From: Lytechinus variegatus
Lineage: Eukaryota; Echinodermata; Echinoidea; Temnopleuroida; Toxopneustidae
Direction: 5' to 3'
Assembly: GCF_018143015.1 (NCBI RefSeq)
Contig: NC_054741.1
Coordinates: 8,380,683 to 8,444,682 of the forward strand
Length of the DNA stretch: 64,000 nt
Below are positions 1 through 11,897 of this stretch, piece after piece. The translations under genes were made by a program, and so were the position numbers. How positions within the stretch are numbered: the first letter of the stretch is position 1; each line of letters opens with the position of its first letter. A model generated the notes under the pieces. That model was not told the DNA's origin and did not search any database. It worked only from the letters and a program-made list of their open reading frames with translations.

Positions 1-320
1 TTCTGTGGCAGTATCTATTAAAAATCAAAAGTATGCACCTTGAATAGTTATCATGATTGAAATAGTTTGCTATCATCTAAATGTATTCAACTTGACTCAT
101 AAATAATAAACATGGTTTGTAATAAAAGCATATTTCCATTTGATAAATGTCACCCTCCCACTGCCTTTCCATTACTATTCTTACCTTCTATTTGGTAAAC
201 ATGAGTTTAATTTCAATCTTACTCATTTACATAGTCCTTTTCTCTGTGCACATTTTTATTCTTTTTCCTTATATACCCCTATCATCACTCCTATCTTTTT
301 CTATTTATTTCACTATTTTT

Positions 321-809
321 GTCTTGCCCACCAGAGGTGAAGGCGAGACTTAGGGATTCAAATGTCGTCCGTCCGTCACAAATCTAATGACACATAACTC
401 CACAACCGTAAGTCACTTTTCAACCAAACTTGGATGGTAGATGGACTTGGGGGACCTGCATGTTATGCTGCAGTCGGAGGTTACATGGTAAGGTCAAAGG
501 TCATTTTTAGGTCAACGTTAAAGTTTACATGCAAGACTCTCTTATGACACCTAACTCTGCAACCGTTAGTCACTTTTCAACCAAGCTTGGATGATATATG
601 GACTTGAGGCACTTGCATGTCATGCTGCAGAGGACAGTACATGACAAGTTCAAAGGGTCATTTTCAGGTCAACGTTAAAGTTTACGTGCAAGGCTCTTTA
701 AACAAGTGTTATTCCATCCCAGTCCTTTCACAATGAAGTTTCGATACAATTCTGTTGCGTGCCCTCGCAAATCACGATATTTCTGGGTTTTTTCATAAGT
801 GGGTGAGAC
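321..809. mobile_element. Non-autonomous DNA element with short TIRs and internal repeats
   Basis: The left end GTCTTGCCCACC and right end GGGTGAGAC are imperfect inverted copies. The inside consists of two diverged direct copies of a roughly 150-base unit (about 384-540 and 541-700), each containing CACTTTTCAACCAA, a GGACTTG stretch and AGGTCAAAGGTCA-like sequence. Related in ends and content to 3221-4057. No coding capacity. Confidence 0.55.
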
Positions 810-1408
810 ACAAAATTGCTTTTGCCTTGTTCAATTCTACTTTTATACCTCATTTGTTCCTTCTATAGCTTGGAAGTCTTTTAGATCACCTTTGAAGGGG
901 TATTCCATGCTAACATTATATACAATTGAATACGTGTAGATGAATTAAGATCAGACAAAGCACTACAAATTTCGTCAAAATCAAACATGATGTAAAAAAA
1001 AGTTTTGCATTATTTCAGTGAAACAGCTCAATGCGCATCTTTATAAATATGCAATGAGTAAGCTTATTCTTTGATTACTTTCTATTTCATTTTGTAATGT
1101 GTAAGGTAATTATTGCTGCAAATTATTTTGTTATAAGGGGGACTGACCATACTCATATGTATGAAAACATGAAATTATTATGATTTCATATAACATAAAA
1201 AAGGCAAAGTGGTGACATTTCATCATCAGCCCACCTAATGAATATTAATGACGGCATGCGTATAATTATTTTCACATATATTGCTTAACTTTTGTTATCA
1301 GATTTGATGAAATTTTTAGCGTTTTGCTCAGTGAATTTAACTATATTTTTTTATATATAAATATTTCAGCTTAGAGTACTTAATATCTGTTTCCGAAATC
1401 TCTGTTAG

Positions 1409-2097
1409 ATGGCGCTGTTCAATTCATTTCTGATGGAGGTGCCAACAGTGGTGCCATAGCCGTCTTTTACCGTGGAGTGTGGGGTAAAATCTGTCCGGAT
1501 GACTGGATATGGTCCCTGGCAAATATGGCATGTTTTCAGCTGGGATATTATGGTGCCATTGAGTCTACTAGTGCTGTAAGCTGAGATTGAGTTATGAATT
1601 ATTTTCATATATTCTATTGTTTTTTTCCATTTTCAACTTTGATATAATATGATTTATAATGATAGATAATTCACTTACAATAAAAAATAATTGAACAGGT
1701 TTAGAATATAAAACATAAATACTGAAAAGCTGGCTTATATTTTGCATAGCCCTGCAGTAGAGGGCGACATAACACAATCATGTAAATATAAACAAAGTGG
1801 AATATTAAAGAACGATAAGTGTACATGCTCTTGTATACCATTGATTAATAAAATGGACTTATGAATAGGCATTAGCACTTTGTTATATACAAAGAGATAT
1901 TATTCATTTACAGGTGCCTGATACAGATGATGGAATCGCCTTTCATATGCATTCCCTACAATGTGATGAATTTGAAGGGTACATCACATCCTGTGATTTA
2001 GAACATTCCTGGGAGGAAGATGAAGTAGAATGTAATTCTGATGACGGCCTTGCTGCAGGTGTAGTCTGTACCCATCAGTATCAGGATGTACCTTATG
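1409..2097 (+). CDS. SRCR domain 1 (two exons)
   Basis: Exon 1409-1575 enters in phase 1 and encodes the first half, with GVWGKICPDDW and MACFQLGYYG, the two hallmark blocks of the fold. Exon 1914-2097 encodes the second half with cysteines in LQC, TSC, VEC and VVC. Six cysteines in all, so group A. The donors are gtaagc in both cases. The intron between the halves is phase 0. Confidence 0.88.
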
Positions 2098-5000
2098 GTA
2101 AGCCAACATGGACTTCCTATACAATCTAATTTGCAAATAAATATTTACAGGGGTTAAGAGTTGAGAGTTCAGATTTTTATCTGATTTCAGATTTTTTTGT
2201 TATAGCTTTCATTTTAATTTCAGCTTATTTTTGGCTTTCCTCTGTACAAAAAGTATGGGAGCTCTTTCTATTTCAGACTTTTTCAACACTCTTCAGTTTT
2301 TTTCAGATCTTTTTATTTGTGACCACTCACACCCCTGTATGTAGCCAGACATAAGCTAAATTTATCTACCTAATCTGAATTTAAATTCATTTTCATTATA
2401 TCCTGAAACCTATATAGATTTAGTTTTGAGGAAGTGTAGCTGTACCATCAAACCATAGAATTATACGTATAATTTTCTAGACTGCATGCAACCATCTTCC
2501 TGAGAATAGTTTACCGTGCCATTTTTATTTAAAAAGTTTGTACAGGAATTTATTTCTAAAGCCTTGCATATCTTCCTGTATCATCTTTGTAATTGCTTGT
2601 AACCTTCTCCATGTAGCATCTGTTAGCTATCCAGACATTTAAAAATGACTACATTTTTTATTGGCCAGCTAAAGATAAAAACAAATGGTCTGTGCCTTTA
2701 ATGATGTTTCTATAGCTCCAACTTTACATTGCATTAGATATACAAACAGTATAATTTCAATCACCTTCAGTATTGTAATTCATTTGTATGTGTATAATTC
2801 ACAGATGGTAAATCCAGGTTGGTTGACGGCCCTGACGTTGGTCATGTAGAGGTATTCTTTGATGATTCTTGGGGATTGGTTTGTGGTGAATCCTGGTCTT
2901 ATGATAATGCAAGAGTAGTTTGCATCAATCTAGGGTATCGTGGAGTTCTTGATGCCTCATCAATCCAGGTAGGATATCATGCTACCTTATTGATATTTTA
3001 AGTCATTGTCCTATATATTCTAGATATGGATTATCTGCTAAGGTCTCTTTCATATCCCCAAAATTTTTTTCCCCTGATGAAAATATTTGTTGAATCTACT
3101 GTATGAGTGAACAAAAAATGTCAATGGATGTTCTCAATTTTTCTTAAGCCTAGAAATTGTTTTCTTTTCAATCAATGTTTTATATTTTACTCATGTGAAT
3201 ACAATTTTTATCTGTTTTTTGTCTCACCTGCATAGCAGAGTGAGACTATAGGCGCCGCTTTTCCGGCGGCGGCGGCGTCAACATCAAATCTTAACCTGAG
3301 GTTAAGTTTTTGAAATGACATTATAACCTAGAAAGTATATGGACCTAGTTCATGAAACTTGACCATAAGGTTAATCAAATATTACTGAACATCCTATTAG
3401 AGTTTCATGTCACATGACCAAGGTCATTTAGGGTCAATGAACTTAGACCATATTGAGGGAATCAACATCAAAATCTTAACCTGAGGTTAAGTTTTTGAAA
3501 TGTCATTATAACTTAGAAAATATATGGACCTAGTTCATTAAGCTCAATCATGTATCACCAAACATCCTGCATGAGTTTCACGTCACATGACCAAGGTCAA
3601 AGGTCATTTAGGGTCAATGAACTTTGGCCGATTTGGGGGTATCTGTTGAATTACAATCAAAAGTATCCTGTGCGCATTTTAGGTCACATGACCAAGGTCA
3701 AAGGTCAAAGAACTTTGGCCATAATGGGGGTATCTGTTGAATTACTATCATAACTTTGCAAGTTTATTGATCTGACTTTTGAAACTTGGACATAAGAGTA
3801 ATCAAGTCTCACTAAATATCCTGTGCAAGTTTCAGGTCACGTGATCAATGTCAAAGGTCATGTGAGCTAGGTTAATGAATTTTGGCCACATTGGTGGTAT
3901 TTGTTGAATTACCATCCTATCTCTGTAAGTGTATTGGTCTAGTTCATTAAAACATGGAAATAAGAGTAACCAAGTATCACTGAACATCTTGTGCGAGTTA
4001 TAGTAGTTTTCAAAGTCAGCAATGCTGCTATGTTGAATCGCGTGATGCAGGTGAGACGGCCAGAGGCATTCCACTTGTTTATCATACTTCAGTGTTTTCA
4101 CAAATTTCACAAAATATCTCATCCAGATAATATTTAATATTCATTAGCAAAAGGAAATTAGGGTTAACAATGAACTCTCCTTTTGAAAGATATCTGCCAT
4201 GCATTTCCCCTACCGAATATAATAAATTGAAAATATGCAATGGGGCCAACTGGAAGAAAAGATCAAACAAAAATAAATGATATTGCCCTCAAAACTGCTC
4301 ACAACTACACCTGTCATGTTTGCATGGAGAGAGAAAGAAAACATTTTCATAATGAAAAAAATCTAATGTTGACATTAAAGTTGATATTGATGATCTCATG
4401 TTAATGTTATGATATCCATTTCTTTCTTTCTCCCATTCTTCTTCATTTTGTTTCACAATAAAGCGGAGTGACTCCCTCTCTCGTGAAGTAGTGTTGAGTG
4501 ATGTTGATTGTAATGGTTGGGAATTCCTCTTGACAGACTGCTATTCATCCTTCCTCGATATTTCACACTGCCAATCATTGGCTTATACAGAATGTACTAT
4601 GGCCTCTGATGAAATTAACATGCAGGAAGAACTTGAGAGTATGTTTACAATTATGTTTACCTTTTTTTGTCTACATTTATTCTGTTGTTTATACATGTAT
4701 AAAGCTTATGATTAAATGCGATGATGATTATAATTTGTAGGTGCAAAAGGGTCTGTCACACCTTGGCCCCTTTGCATAAATGTTACCATTATGGTAACTT
4801 TGCCATCCAACTACCTTTGTAATGCTGATCAACACCCAATCAAAACCAAGGATTCAATGCAAGTTACCAATGTATGGCAAAGTTACCATAATGATAACGT
4901 TGGACGTTTTAGCTTGTGTTTGCAGATGTATGTGTATTGTTGGTATATTTTCTCCCCATTTCTCAAGAATCACATGTTTTAACTAGACGAATATCAAGAA

Positions 5001-7679
5001 TTCAATTTCTGAAGAATAATTTGTGTTTCACTTTTGCTGATAAAATGCAATTCTTCAAATTAAGAAATTGGGTTAGGAAATCGGCTAGCCATATAGCATC
5101 AGTATACATTGGCTAAAACATTCCATTGTATTAGCCCCTTGTACATACAGTGCATGTCTGAAACCCCAGTCATATTTCATTCAGTACCATTGATGCATTC
5201 CACACAATGTAAGGTTGAAATCATACAATGGAAAAATAGGCATATAAGGTTATCATTTCATATAAACATTTGATAATTTCTTGCTTAGTATGCAATTAGA
5301 ATGAATATCTTTTACAAGTGTGCTTGATTAAAATCAACTAAGTGAGCCTAGGTAGGTTCCCAGTAGTCACTAAACTTGAATATCAAGAGCTAGGATTGCA
5401 AGAACAAATTACTCATATGTTGACCTCTGCTTCTTGGAGCCCCCTCCCCCCCCCAAAAAAAAAAAAAAAAAAAAAATCTTCATCAAATCAAGTACCTTCA
5501 CCTCAGTAATGATTTGGCTGACTTTAGGCAAGTCTTTGCAATTAGCAGTCACAAATCTAATAAATTTTCAATGAAGTGATATATAAACCTTTTCAATCTA
5601 CGTATTATATTGTCATATCTGTTCTATTCATACAGATGGGATAATTGCTTAATTATGTGATCAACAAACACCTTCCTTCTATGTCAACATTTTCATATGA
5701 ATCACAAGGCAATCTATTGTTTCTAATGTGTAATTTTAGTTCGACTATCTGATGGAGAGGTACCTCATGAAGGTCGAGTGGAGGTGTTCATCCTTGGACG
5801 ATGGGCTTCCATATGCTCTGATTATTGGTCTGATAATGAAGCTGAAGTAGTTTGCACACAGCTTGGATACACAGTAAGTTTATTATGTGAGATAGGAATA
5901 GTATATTTTATGGTCATTTTTTTTTTTGCCATTGATTATTCTCTTTGAAGATGACAAAGTAGATCCTCATGAATTGTTGCACATGTGCATGTGATTGGTA
6001 TTTAATCCTGCCTAATGCGTAAATGATCAAAGATGAGCTGTCATGTGTAATAATGATGGAGCATGCAGTTTCATGCAAAGTCTGTCACTTCAGTGTTCCG
6101 GTTTCTAGGTAGCTCTGCTGTTTATCTTCCTTGATCGTCACCACCATCAGTAGTAGATGTAGAAGTAGTACTAGTAGTCACAATCCACACTTTGCCATGC
6201 TCCAACCAGGTGGTAAATGGGTTCCCTTTAGAATGTGAAAGTCATTGCAGGTTGTCCAGGGGAGTGTTTCATCAACCTTTTTGCCTGATATCTGACATCT
6301 GTCATTGATTCTGATTGGCTGAAAGGCACTTTACTATAGTAGCTGTCGGATAACCTGGGACTTGTCGGATAAAATGTTTGATAATTTCTTTCATGAAAGA
6401 CTGTCTCATTTGGGAGTAGCCAAAATACTCCCCAGAGAATAGAGGATGTACATATGTTGTGTGTGATTGATTTAATCTGTGGACTGGGGTAATAATAATC
6501 TGCTAAGCACTCAGATACCAGTATCATCATCATTATCATTGAGATTGACTTTTATGTGTGTTTTTAGGATGGAGTATACACTGCTGTGTATGGTGGATAC
6601 TATGGATCCTCACCCAACGGTCAGATAAAAGGCTATCCCATCTGTAACGGTTGGGAGTCAACCCTAAATGACTGCTATCTATTCCCTGCATACGGTGGAC
6701 AGTGCTATAACTCTGATGTTGGTGTCAACTGTGACTCCGATGATCCAGGTTAGTCCATGTAATCCAGCCACACGAAAAAACCTGACTCCGAATCATACAA
6801 TTCAATACAATACATGATTAGAAAATAGAGGTCATAGAAAGCTGAGAAGTCTTGTACAATAATCTTATTTCTGTAGTACCACTTTATATTGAAATCAAAT
6901 ATGTGAAACTTATGACAAATCCAGTTTTTTATCTGGTTAATTGTCAGATTATTTGACAATGAATATATTTTTCCAAAGCCGTGCCTCAAGTTCTTTTGCT
7001 GTCTCCTTTCCATTCATGACATTTGAAATGTCATAATTTAGTATTTACATGTATATGGACCCATGAAACTTGGACATAAGAGTAATCAAGTATCACTGGT
7101 CATTTTGCATGAACTTCAGGTCACATGACCAATGTAAACGATCATGAGGGTCAATGAACTTTGACCATTTTGGGGGTATCAACATTGAAATCTTAATCTT
7201 AATCCAAGTTTAAGTTTTTGAAATGTCACCATACCTTGAGAGTAAGTGGATCTAGCTGTTTTATACATGTATATCATTTTGCATTAGGTCAGATTATTAC
7301 CAAGTATTTTTATGGCATTTCAGCTTGCTATCAGGATTTGATATAAATTCAGATTTTGTTTCTTTTTTTTTTAACAGAGAGAATGTTCACGATCATCATA
7401 GTGGTAGCAGTTGTTGTAGTAGTCCTAGCCATTTGCTCGATATCATGTATTGGTTACTGGTGTTGCTGCAAGAAAACAGCAGCTACTGTGCCTGTTGGAG
7501 CAGTACATGCTATGGTAGAGATTCCTCAGTCTCTCCCTCCTGTGATGACCAACACCGTTCCTACAGAGCTACCCAGCCTTCAATACAGCACATTGCCTCC
7601 TATGGAGGATATTGCACTGCCCCCAGGTCAAGCCCCCAAACCTCCACCAGTTGTGTATGTGCCCCCACCCAGTCACTAA
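1409..7679 (+). CDS. Multi-SRCR transmembrane receptor, 3' part (7 exons)
   Basis: Scavenger-receptor cysteine-rich membrane protein, probably a cell-surface recognition receptor; ligand unknown. Exons seen: 1409-1575, 1914-2097, 2805-2968, 4464-4638, 5740-5873, 6568-6748, 7378-7679, all with AG/GT borders. They join in one open frame of 435 residues plus stop. Order: SRCR, SRCR, SRCR, transmembrane helix, cytoplasmic tail. Each SRCR is two exons with a phase-0 intron inside; domains are separated by phase-1 introns. Each domain has six cysteines, the pattern known for group A, whose domains are encoded by at least two exons. The first exon starts in mid-codon, so the start codon, signal peptide and perhaps more SRCR domains lie left of the window. 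Sea urchins have very large SRCR families, so a specific orthologue cannot be named. Confidence 0.9.
2805..4638 (+). CDS. SRCR domain 2 (two exons split by a transposon-bearing intron)
   Basis: Exon 2805-2968 encodes VEVFFDDSWGLVCGESW and VVCINLGYRG. Exon 4464-4638 encodes the second half with DVDCNGWEFLLTDC, SHC and TEC. Six cysteines. The 1.5-kb intron between them contains a whole inverted-repeat element (3221-4057), which accounts for most of its length. Confidence 0.88.
3221..4057. mobile_element. Inverted-repeat DNA element in SRCR intron
   Basis: Starts with GTCTCACCTGCAT and ends with its exact inverse complement, ATGCAGGTGAGAC. Next to the left end is a CG-rich block of repeated GGCGGC. 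The interior is a set of diverged direct copies of a roughly 120-160-base unit containing CACATGACCAAGGTCA, GGGTCAATGAACTT and GGGGGTAT. No coding capacity, so non-autonomous. The superfamily is not certain. Confidence 0.65.
4780..4902. mobile_element. Short MITE with about 30-base inverted ends
   Basis: TTACCATTATGGTAACTTTG near 4783 is mirrored by CAAAGTTACCATAATGATAA near 4878. It lies in the intron between SRCR domains 2 and 3. Confidence 0.5.
5740..6748 (+). CDS. SRCR domain 3 (two exons)
   Basis: Exon 5740-5873 encodes VEVFILGRWASICSDYW and VVCTQLGYT. Exon 6568-6748 encodes YPICNGWESTLNDC, GQC and VNC. Six cysteines, with the same internal phase-0 intron as domains 1 and 2, so the three arose by duplication of a phase 1-1 module. 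The intron holds a small inverted-repeat element at 6259-6408. Confidence 0.88.
6259..6408. mobile_element. MITE, GGGAGTGTTTCATCAAC family, copy 1
   Basis: Begins AGTGTTTCATCAAC, contains TTCTGATTGGCTGA and GACTTGTCGGATAAAA, and ends TTTCATGAAAGAC as an imperfect inverted end. The same three blocks occur in the same order at 57168-57268, which defines a family. Confidence 0.5.
7030..7270. repeat. Fragment of the 3221-4057 element family
   Basis: Matches the interior unit of 3221-4057: GGTCACATGACCAATGT, GGGTCAATGAACTTTG and GGGGGTATCAACAT occur in the same order. No terminal repeats are present, so it is a truncated old copy in the intron before the transmembrane exon. Confidence 0.55.
7378..7679 (+). 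CDS. SRCR receptor last exon: transmembrane helix and Pro-rich tail
   Basis: After a splice acceptor preceded by a T-run, the frame encodes a strongly hydrophobic helix (TIIIVVAVVVVVLAI), a Cys cluster (YWCCCKK) that could be palmitoylated, and a roughly 70-residue cytoplasmic tail. The tail is rich in proline (PPVVYVPPPSH at the C-terminus), compatible with SH3/WW binding. No ITAM or ITIM is evident. The stop is TAA at 7677-7679. Confidence 0.85.
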
Positions 7680-7740
7680 CCCCAAACCACCCCCCCCCCA
7701 ACTTGGGTAATCATGCCCCGCCCATGATGATAGTCAGTGA

Positions 7741-8135
7741 AGCACTTTATTCCTCTACTCGGTTTATTTTTAATTGGTCTAATGCTAACTAGTCCAATAA
7801 CAGAATTGTCTACTATCAGTTCGTCCATTATCCACATGGTCTAATTGCCATTTTGTCAAATATCCAGTCGGTCCAATAGGCATTTAGTCCATATACCATT
7901 TGGTCTAATTGGACCAAGTATTGATTGGACAAAATGAACGAAAATAAAATGGATATTAGAACAACTGGTTATGAGACGAAATCGTCATAAACGAACTGGG
8001 GATTAGACGAAGTGATGATTAGAATGAATGATTATTGGACCAAAAGTTGTTTAATAGTCAAAATGTTGATGGACAAAATGGCATTAGACTAAATGAAGGT
8101 AGACCATGTGTTGAGTGGATGGGTTGGCAGTAGGT
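7741..8135. mobile_element. Foldback element of many short GGTCTAAT/ATTGGACC repeats
   Basis: The left half carries many variants of TTGGTCTAAT, AGTCCAAT and TTGTC; the right half carries their complements (ATTGGACC, ATTAGAC, GACAAAATG). The outer ends pair: TTAATTGGTCTAATGCTAA against GGCATTAGACTAAATGAA. This is a degenerate foldback structure without coding capacity, in the 3' flank or UTR of the SRCR gene. Confidence 0.5.
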
Positions 8136-9010
8136 GACTTGGCAATTTACCCCCGCCCGCCCCTTCCCATGGTGCACATGCCTCATATCCAACATACAGA
8201 AAGAATAAAATTATCAGGCATGTGATGTCCCTATATAACCAATGCCTGCTCTCCATGATTTACATGCCTCATCCAGTCACTAAAAAAAATAACAAACCCC
8301 CCTCCCCCGATTCACTTGAAAAAATTTGACAAATTATTTTACAGTTGCATGTTTGAGATCTACATTTTTAAATCATGTAGAATCCCTCCAAGTGCTGACT
8401 AAATTATTTCTTATAGATTTGAGCATTGTATTTCTCCTATTTTTCTTCCACAGGTTATAGGACTGCTGTTTATAGTTGTTTATAATATGGAATTACAAAC
8501 TCAGGGGTTTTAAAATTATTATTTATGATCCATACATTTCCTTGAATGTATTGAATGGCCTATTATACTCTTGTCTAAGTTTAGTTAAACATCTGTGCAA
8601 TTGTATTTTTTTCCTTTGTTATGTCTTCTCTATGCATGTATCTAACCTCCCCCTCAAAACAAAAATCATTCATAACTGTGTTTTAACTGTTTCTATTTAT
8701 TTTTTTTATTTATGTAAAGTGAAATTAATGGGGAAAAGGAATCAGGGGGCCTTGTAACACAAAGCTTAAAAATCATTGTTGAAGAATAACTTCATGGTTG
8801 ATTGCATTTATTACAATGTCTAATCAATCATGAAAATCAAGCACATGGTCAATTGCTAACCTTTGTGTTATGGGACCCTGAATTGGAACTGAAATATATT
8901 GATGACCACACTGAAATACTTGGATTTCCAGTTCTTTCAAAACATGCCTTTACATCTATTATGCCGGTGACCTTTCATTCATTGCAAAGGCATTGAAGGA
9001 AATGTCTGTA
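8136..9010. other. Non-coding 3' flank of SRCR gene
   Basis: C-rich and AT-rich sequence. The phrase CCAGTCACTAA seen at the end of the SRCR coding region recurs near 8273, suggesting a diverged duplicate of the gene end. No convincing exon. Confidence 0.4.
8204..8209 (+). terminator. Candidate polyadenylation signal of SRCR gene
   Basis: An AATAAA hexamer about 525 bases after the SRCR stop. A foldback element (7741-8135) lies between the stop and this hexamer, so the element would sit in the 3' UTR if this signal is used. Transcript ends are needed to confirm. Confidence 0.25.
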
Positions 9011-9709
9011 TGTAAACTGGGTTCCAAAAGAACTTTACAAGGGCACTGTACGAAATCCACTCAGGCAAAATGAACAATATTTTTACACAAGCTAGCTTTA
9101 ATAATCTTTCCTAAGCATATGTCAATAAGTAAGAGATTGGTTCAATCACAGAGAGGGTATAGCCCCTCACATCAATTTGTCTCAAAATCCAAAGTCACAA
9201 AGTGGCAAAAGAAACACCAATGAAAATCAGGTTTGCCCTTCACATTGGCTCAATCACAAAGAAGCTACCTGAAATTAACATCAAATTTTGAAATGATGTA
9301 CTAATCACATAGCCACACACAACCTCACTCGACCCCTGACAGATATATGCTATGTTCAGATTATCCACCCCCCCCCCCCCCCGATCAGTGGTTGGCTACG
9401 TGATTGTTCCAGTCATCATTATTTTTTTTTAGCCATTCACTTAAACATGCCTGTGAAGGACATGTGTGATGATTAATCTGGGTAGTTAATTTAATCCCCA
9501 TCTCATTTTTATTGGTCTTTCTTTTGCCATTTTGTGATTTTTTTATTCTGAAACCAGTTGATGTGAGGGTCTTTAGCCTCTCTGTGATTGAACCACCATC
9601 TTAATTATTGATATGTGTTTAGTAAGATCATTGAAGCTAGCCTGTGTAAAAATGTTTTCATTTTTACTGGGTGAAAATTTCCATTTTCTTTTGGAACTCG
9701 GTTTATACG
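9011..9709. mobile_element. Long inverted-repeat MITE (arms about 240 bases)
   Basis: The left arm (about 9011-9250) begins TGTAAACTGGGTTCCAAAAG and the right arm (about 9470-9709) is its inverse complement, ending CTTTTGGAACTCGGTTTATA. Internal blocks also pair, for example TTCAATCACAGAGAGG with CCTCTCTGTGATTGAA, and TGGCAAAAGAAA with TTTCTTTTGCCA. The central spacer contains a C-run. No coding capacity. Confidence 0.65.
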
Positions 9710-10690
9710 TGTATATGTACATTTATAGACATAGATATATTTATTGATTTATACTTGAAATTAATTCCTTTCATATACACTTGTTGAAGACTTTGAAAGA
9801 AATGTAATGCCTTGTTCTCTTATGTATTCATTTGAAATGACTTAAAAGTAAATCATTTTGAAATGAATTAAAAGTAAATTATTTTGAAATGACTGACTTT
9901 AAATATTATAGGATATGAATATGTATATAAAATCTATTAAATTTTAGATATTTACTATTCTAAATCAAATTTAAACATCTTTGTTTTATACAAATAGTTC
10001 TAATATATTAGACAAAAAATGTATCGTTTTATATTTATCAATTTGATCCCATGTTTTTATAACTAAATTTTTGAGAGCATGGGTCATATTAAAATGAGTA
10101 TAAATTGAAATGCTTTAAAAGCATAACAAGATGAACTTTAGTGCTGTCAATAATTGATTCAAAGCTGTTATAAATTTACAAATTTTCTTGAACTTTACAT
10201 GAATGTTAATTTTTTTAAGATTTGCCTTCTATATACCATCCCCTTAAAGTGAAATTCAGTTAACTCGTAAAAAATGAATTTTAGTTAAGGGCTTGTGTTT
10301 ACCAGAATGCTCGAGTAATATGTTAATAGTCCTAGAATTCCTGTTTTAATTCATAATTTATTTCTATGTTTGCAAAGTTTTCTCACTGATATTAAATAAT
10401 TTAATGTCTATGACTTGTGAATGCATCACTGTCTTTTCTTCCCATGTTTATTGAAATGTAAAAATGAGTAAAAATAAGTAACATTTATGTAGATGGGCCC
10501 ATGTGTAAGAATTGAAAAGTTTGATTCATGTTAGTAAGAAGTAAATCCAGCTTGGTTAACACGTACGTACCTAGGCTACTTTTTATAAATCTCATTCAAC
10601 TTGAAAGAGATGTTCCCAATTAGTAAAACACATACTGTAGACAATCTGAGAGGTTTTAGTAAGTATAATTAGTGAAAGTATCACTCTTAA
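9710..10690. other. AT-rich intergenic sequence
   Basis: A short direct repeat of TTTTGAAATGA-AAAGTAAAT at about 9830-9890; otherwise low-complexity AT-rich DNA. I see no gene. Confidence 0.4.
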
Positions 10691-10697
10691 CTGACAG

Positions 10698-11890
10698 TGC
10701 CAGGGGCGGGTCCAGCTTTCGCCAAGAGGAGGGGTGGGGGTGAATAAAGTCACCCATATTTTCCCGATCGGCCGCTCAAAGTTGATTTTTGTTAGTTTCT
10801 TTGAAGGGGTAGTCCTAACAGTCACTTTCTAGCTATATTCTTAAACGACATACAGGTATGATAATATTATAAACCCTATTTGAATAATGCGAACACGAAG
10901 CGCGAACTACACTTTCGGAAATTTCATGCATTTTTCCTGAAAATTAAACATTCTGTGCAATGTTTGTGATCGTGAGCAAGATGCGTATGTAACTACATAA
11001 TTTCTGCGAGCCTGAGCTGAAAATATTTGATATTCCGATCCCACAAGGGTCAATTCAGTTGCGTTTTCCAAAAGGGGACAAACGTTTTGGAGGTTATTTC
11101 GTCCGCCCAAAAATTTGACAAGCAAATTTTAATAAGTATTCAACCAAAAATAAAGGATTTCGTACCAGAAAAAAATTGACAAGCAAAAAAAAAGCAAAAA
11201 CGATCAGTTGTGACTCGTCAGGGGGGCAGGGGTATGTCCCCTGCATGAGTTGTGATTCGTCGGGGGCAGTCTGCCCCCCCCCCCCAGGTACGCTAGTGGG
11301 TCAATTTGAGCACTAATTCAAGCACTGTGTAGGAAATTATGTAGTGTATATGGATCGCACTTAAATAATAAGAGCTCGAAGCAAGACTGAGCTGATATTT
11401 TTATTATTATTTTGACCTAAGACCGGGACATTTCAAGGACATTTTGTCATCATATGAAAATGATGACTCCCTTTTTATGAAAATGATGACTCCTCTTCCT
11501 AAGCGCAAATTAAACTTGTCGATATTCCTTTCTAAAAAAGGGGACAATTTGATTTTTAGGAATTCATGAAAATTTTATTATCTATTAATCTAATAAGCTT
11601 AAATGAAAAAAAAAATTGTTGATATTAAGGCCTGAAAACTAGACATTTTATTAGCACCTTTGTAATTATGAATAGGATGCATAAATTAATATATTTTTAA
11701 CAGTAATTGCGAGTGCAAATCGCGAGCCGAAATTTTTAATAAACTGTCATGAAAGGAGGCTTTTAAGTAGTTTGTTATATAATTACTATTATAGAGGTAT
11801 ACATTACTCACCAATCAAAATGCAAGCACGCAGCGCTAGCTGATAGGTTTTGGCAATAAAACCTGAAAAGTGATACTTTGAGATCTTTAT
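10698..11890. repeat. Composite repeat block with GAAGCGC/GCTGA units
   Basis: Starts with CAGGGGCGGGTCCAGC and has several degenerate units of the form (G)CGAAGCGC...GAGCTGAAAATATTTGATATTC (near 10890, 10990, 11370 and 11820), with G- and C-runs near 11220-11290. The same unit type recurs at 12480-12560 and 46770-47160. No coding frame. Confidence 0.45.
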
Positions 11891-11897
11891 GGAATAC

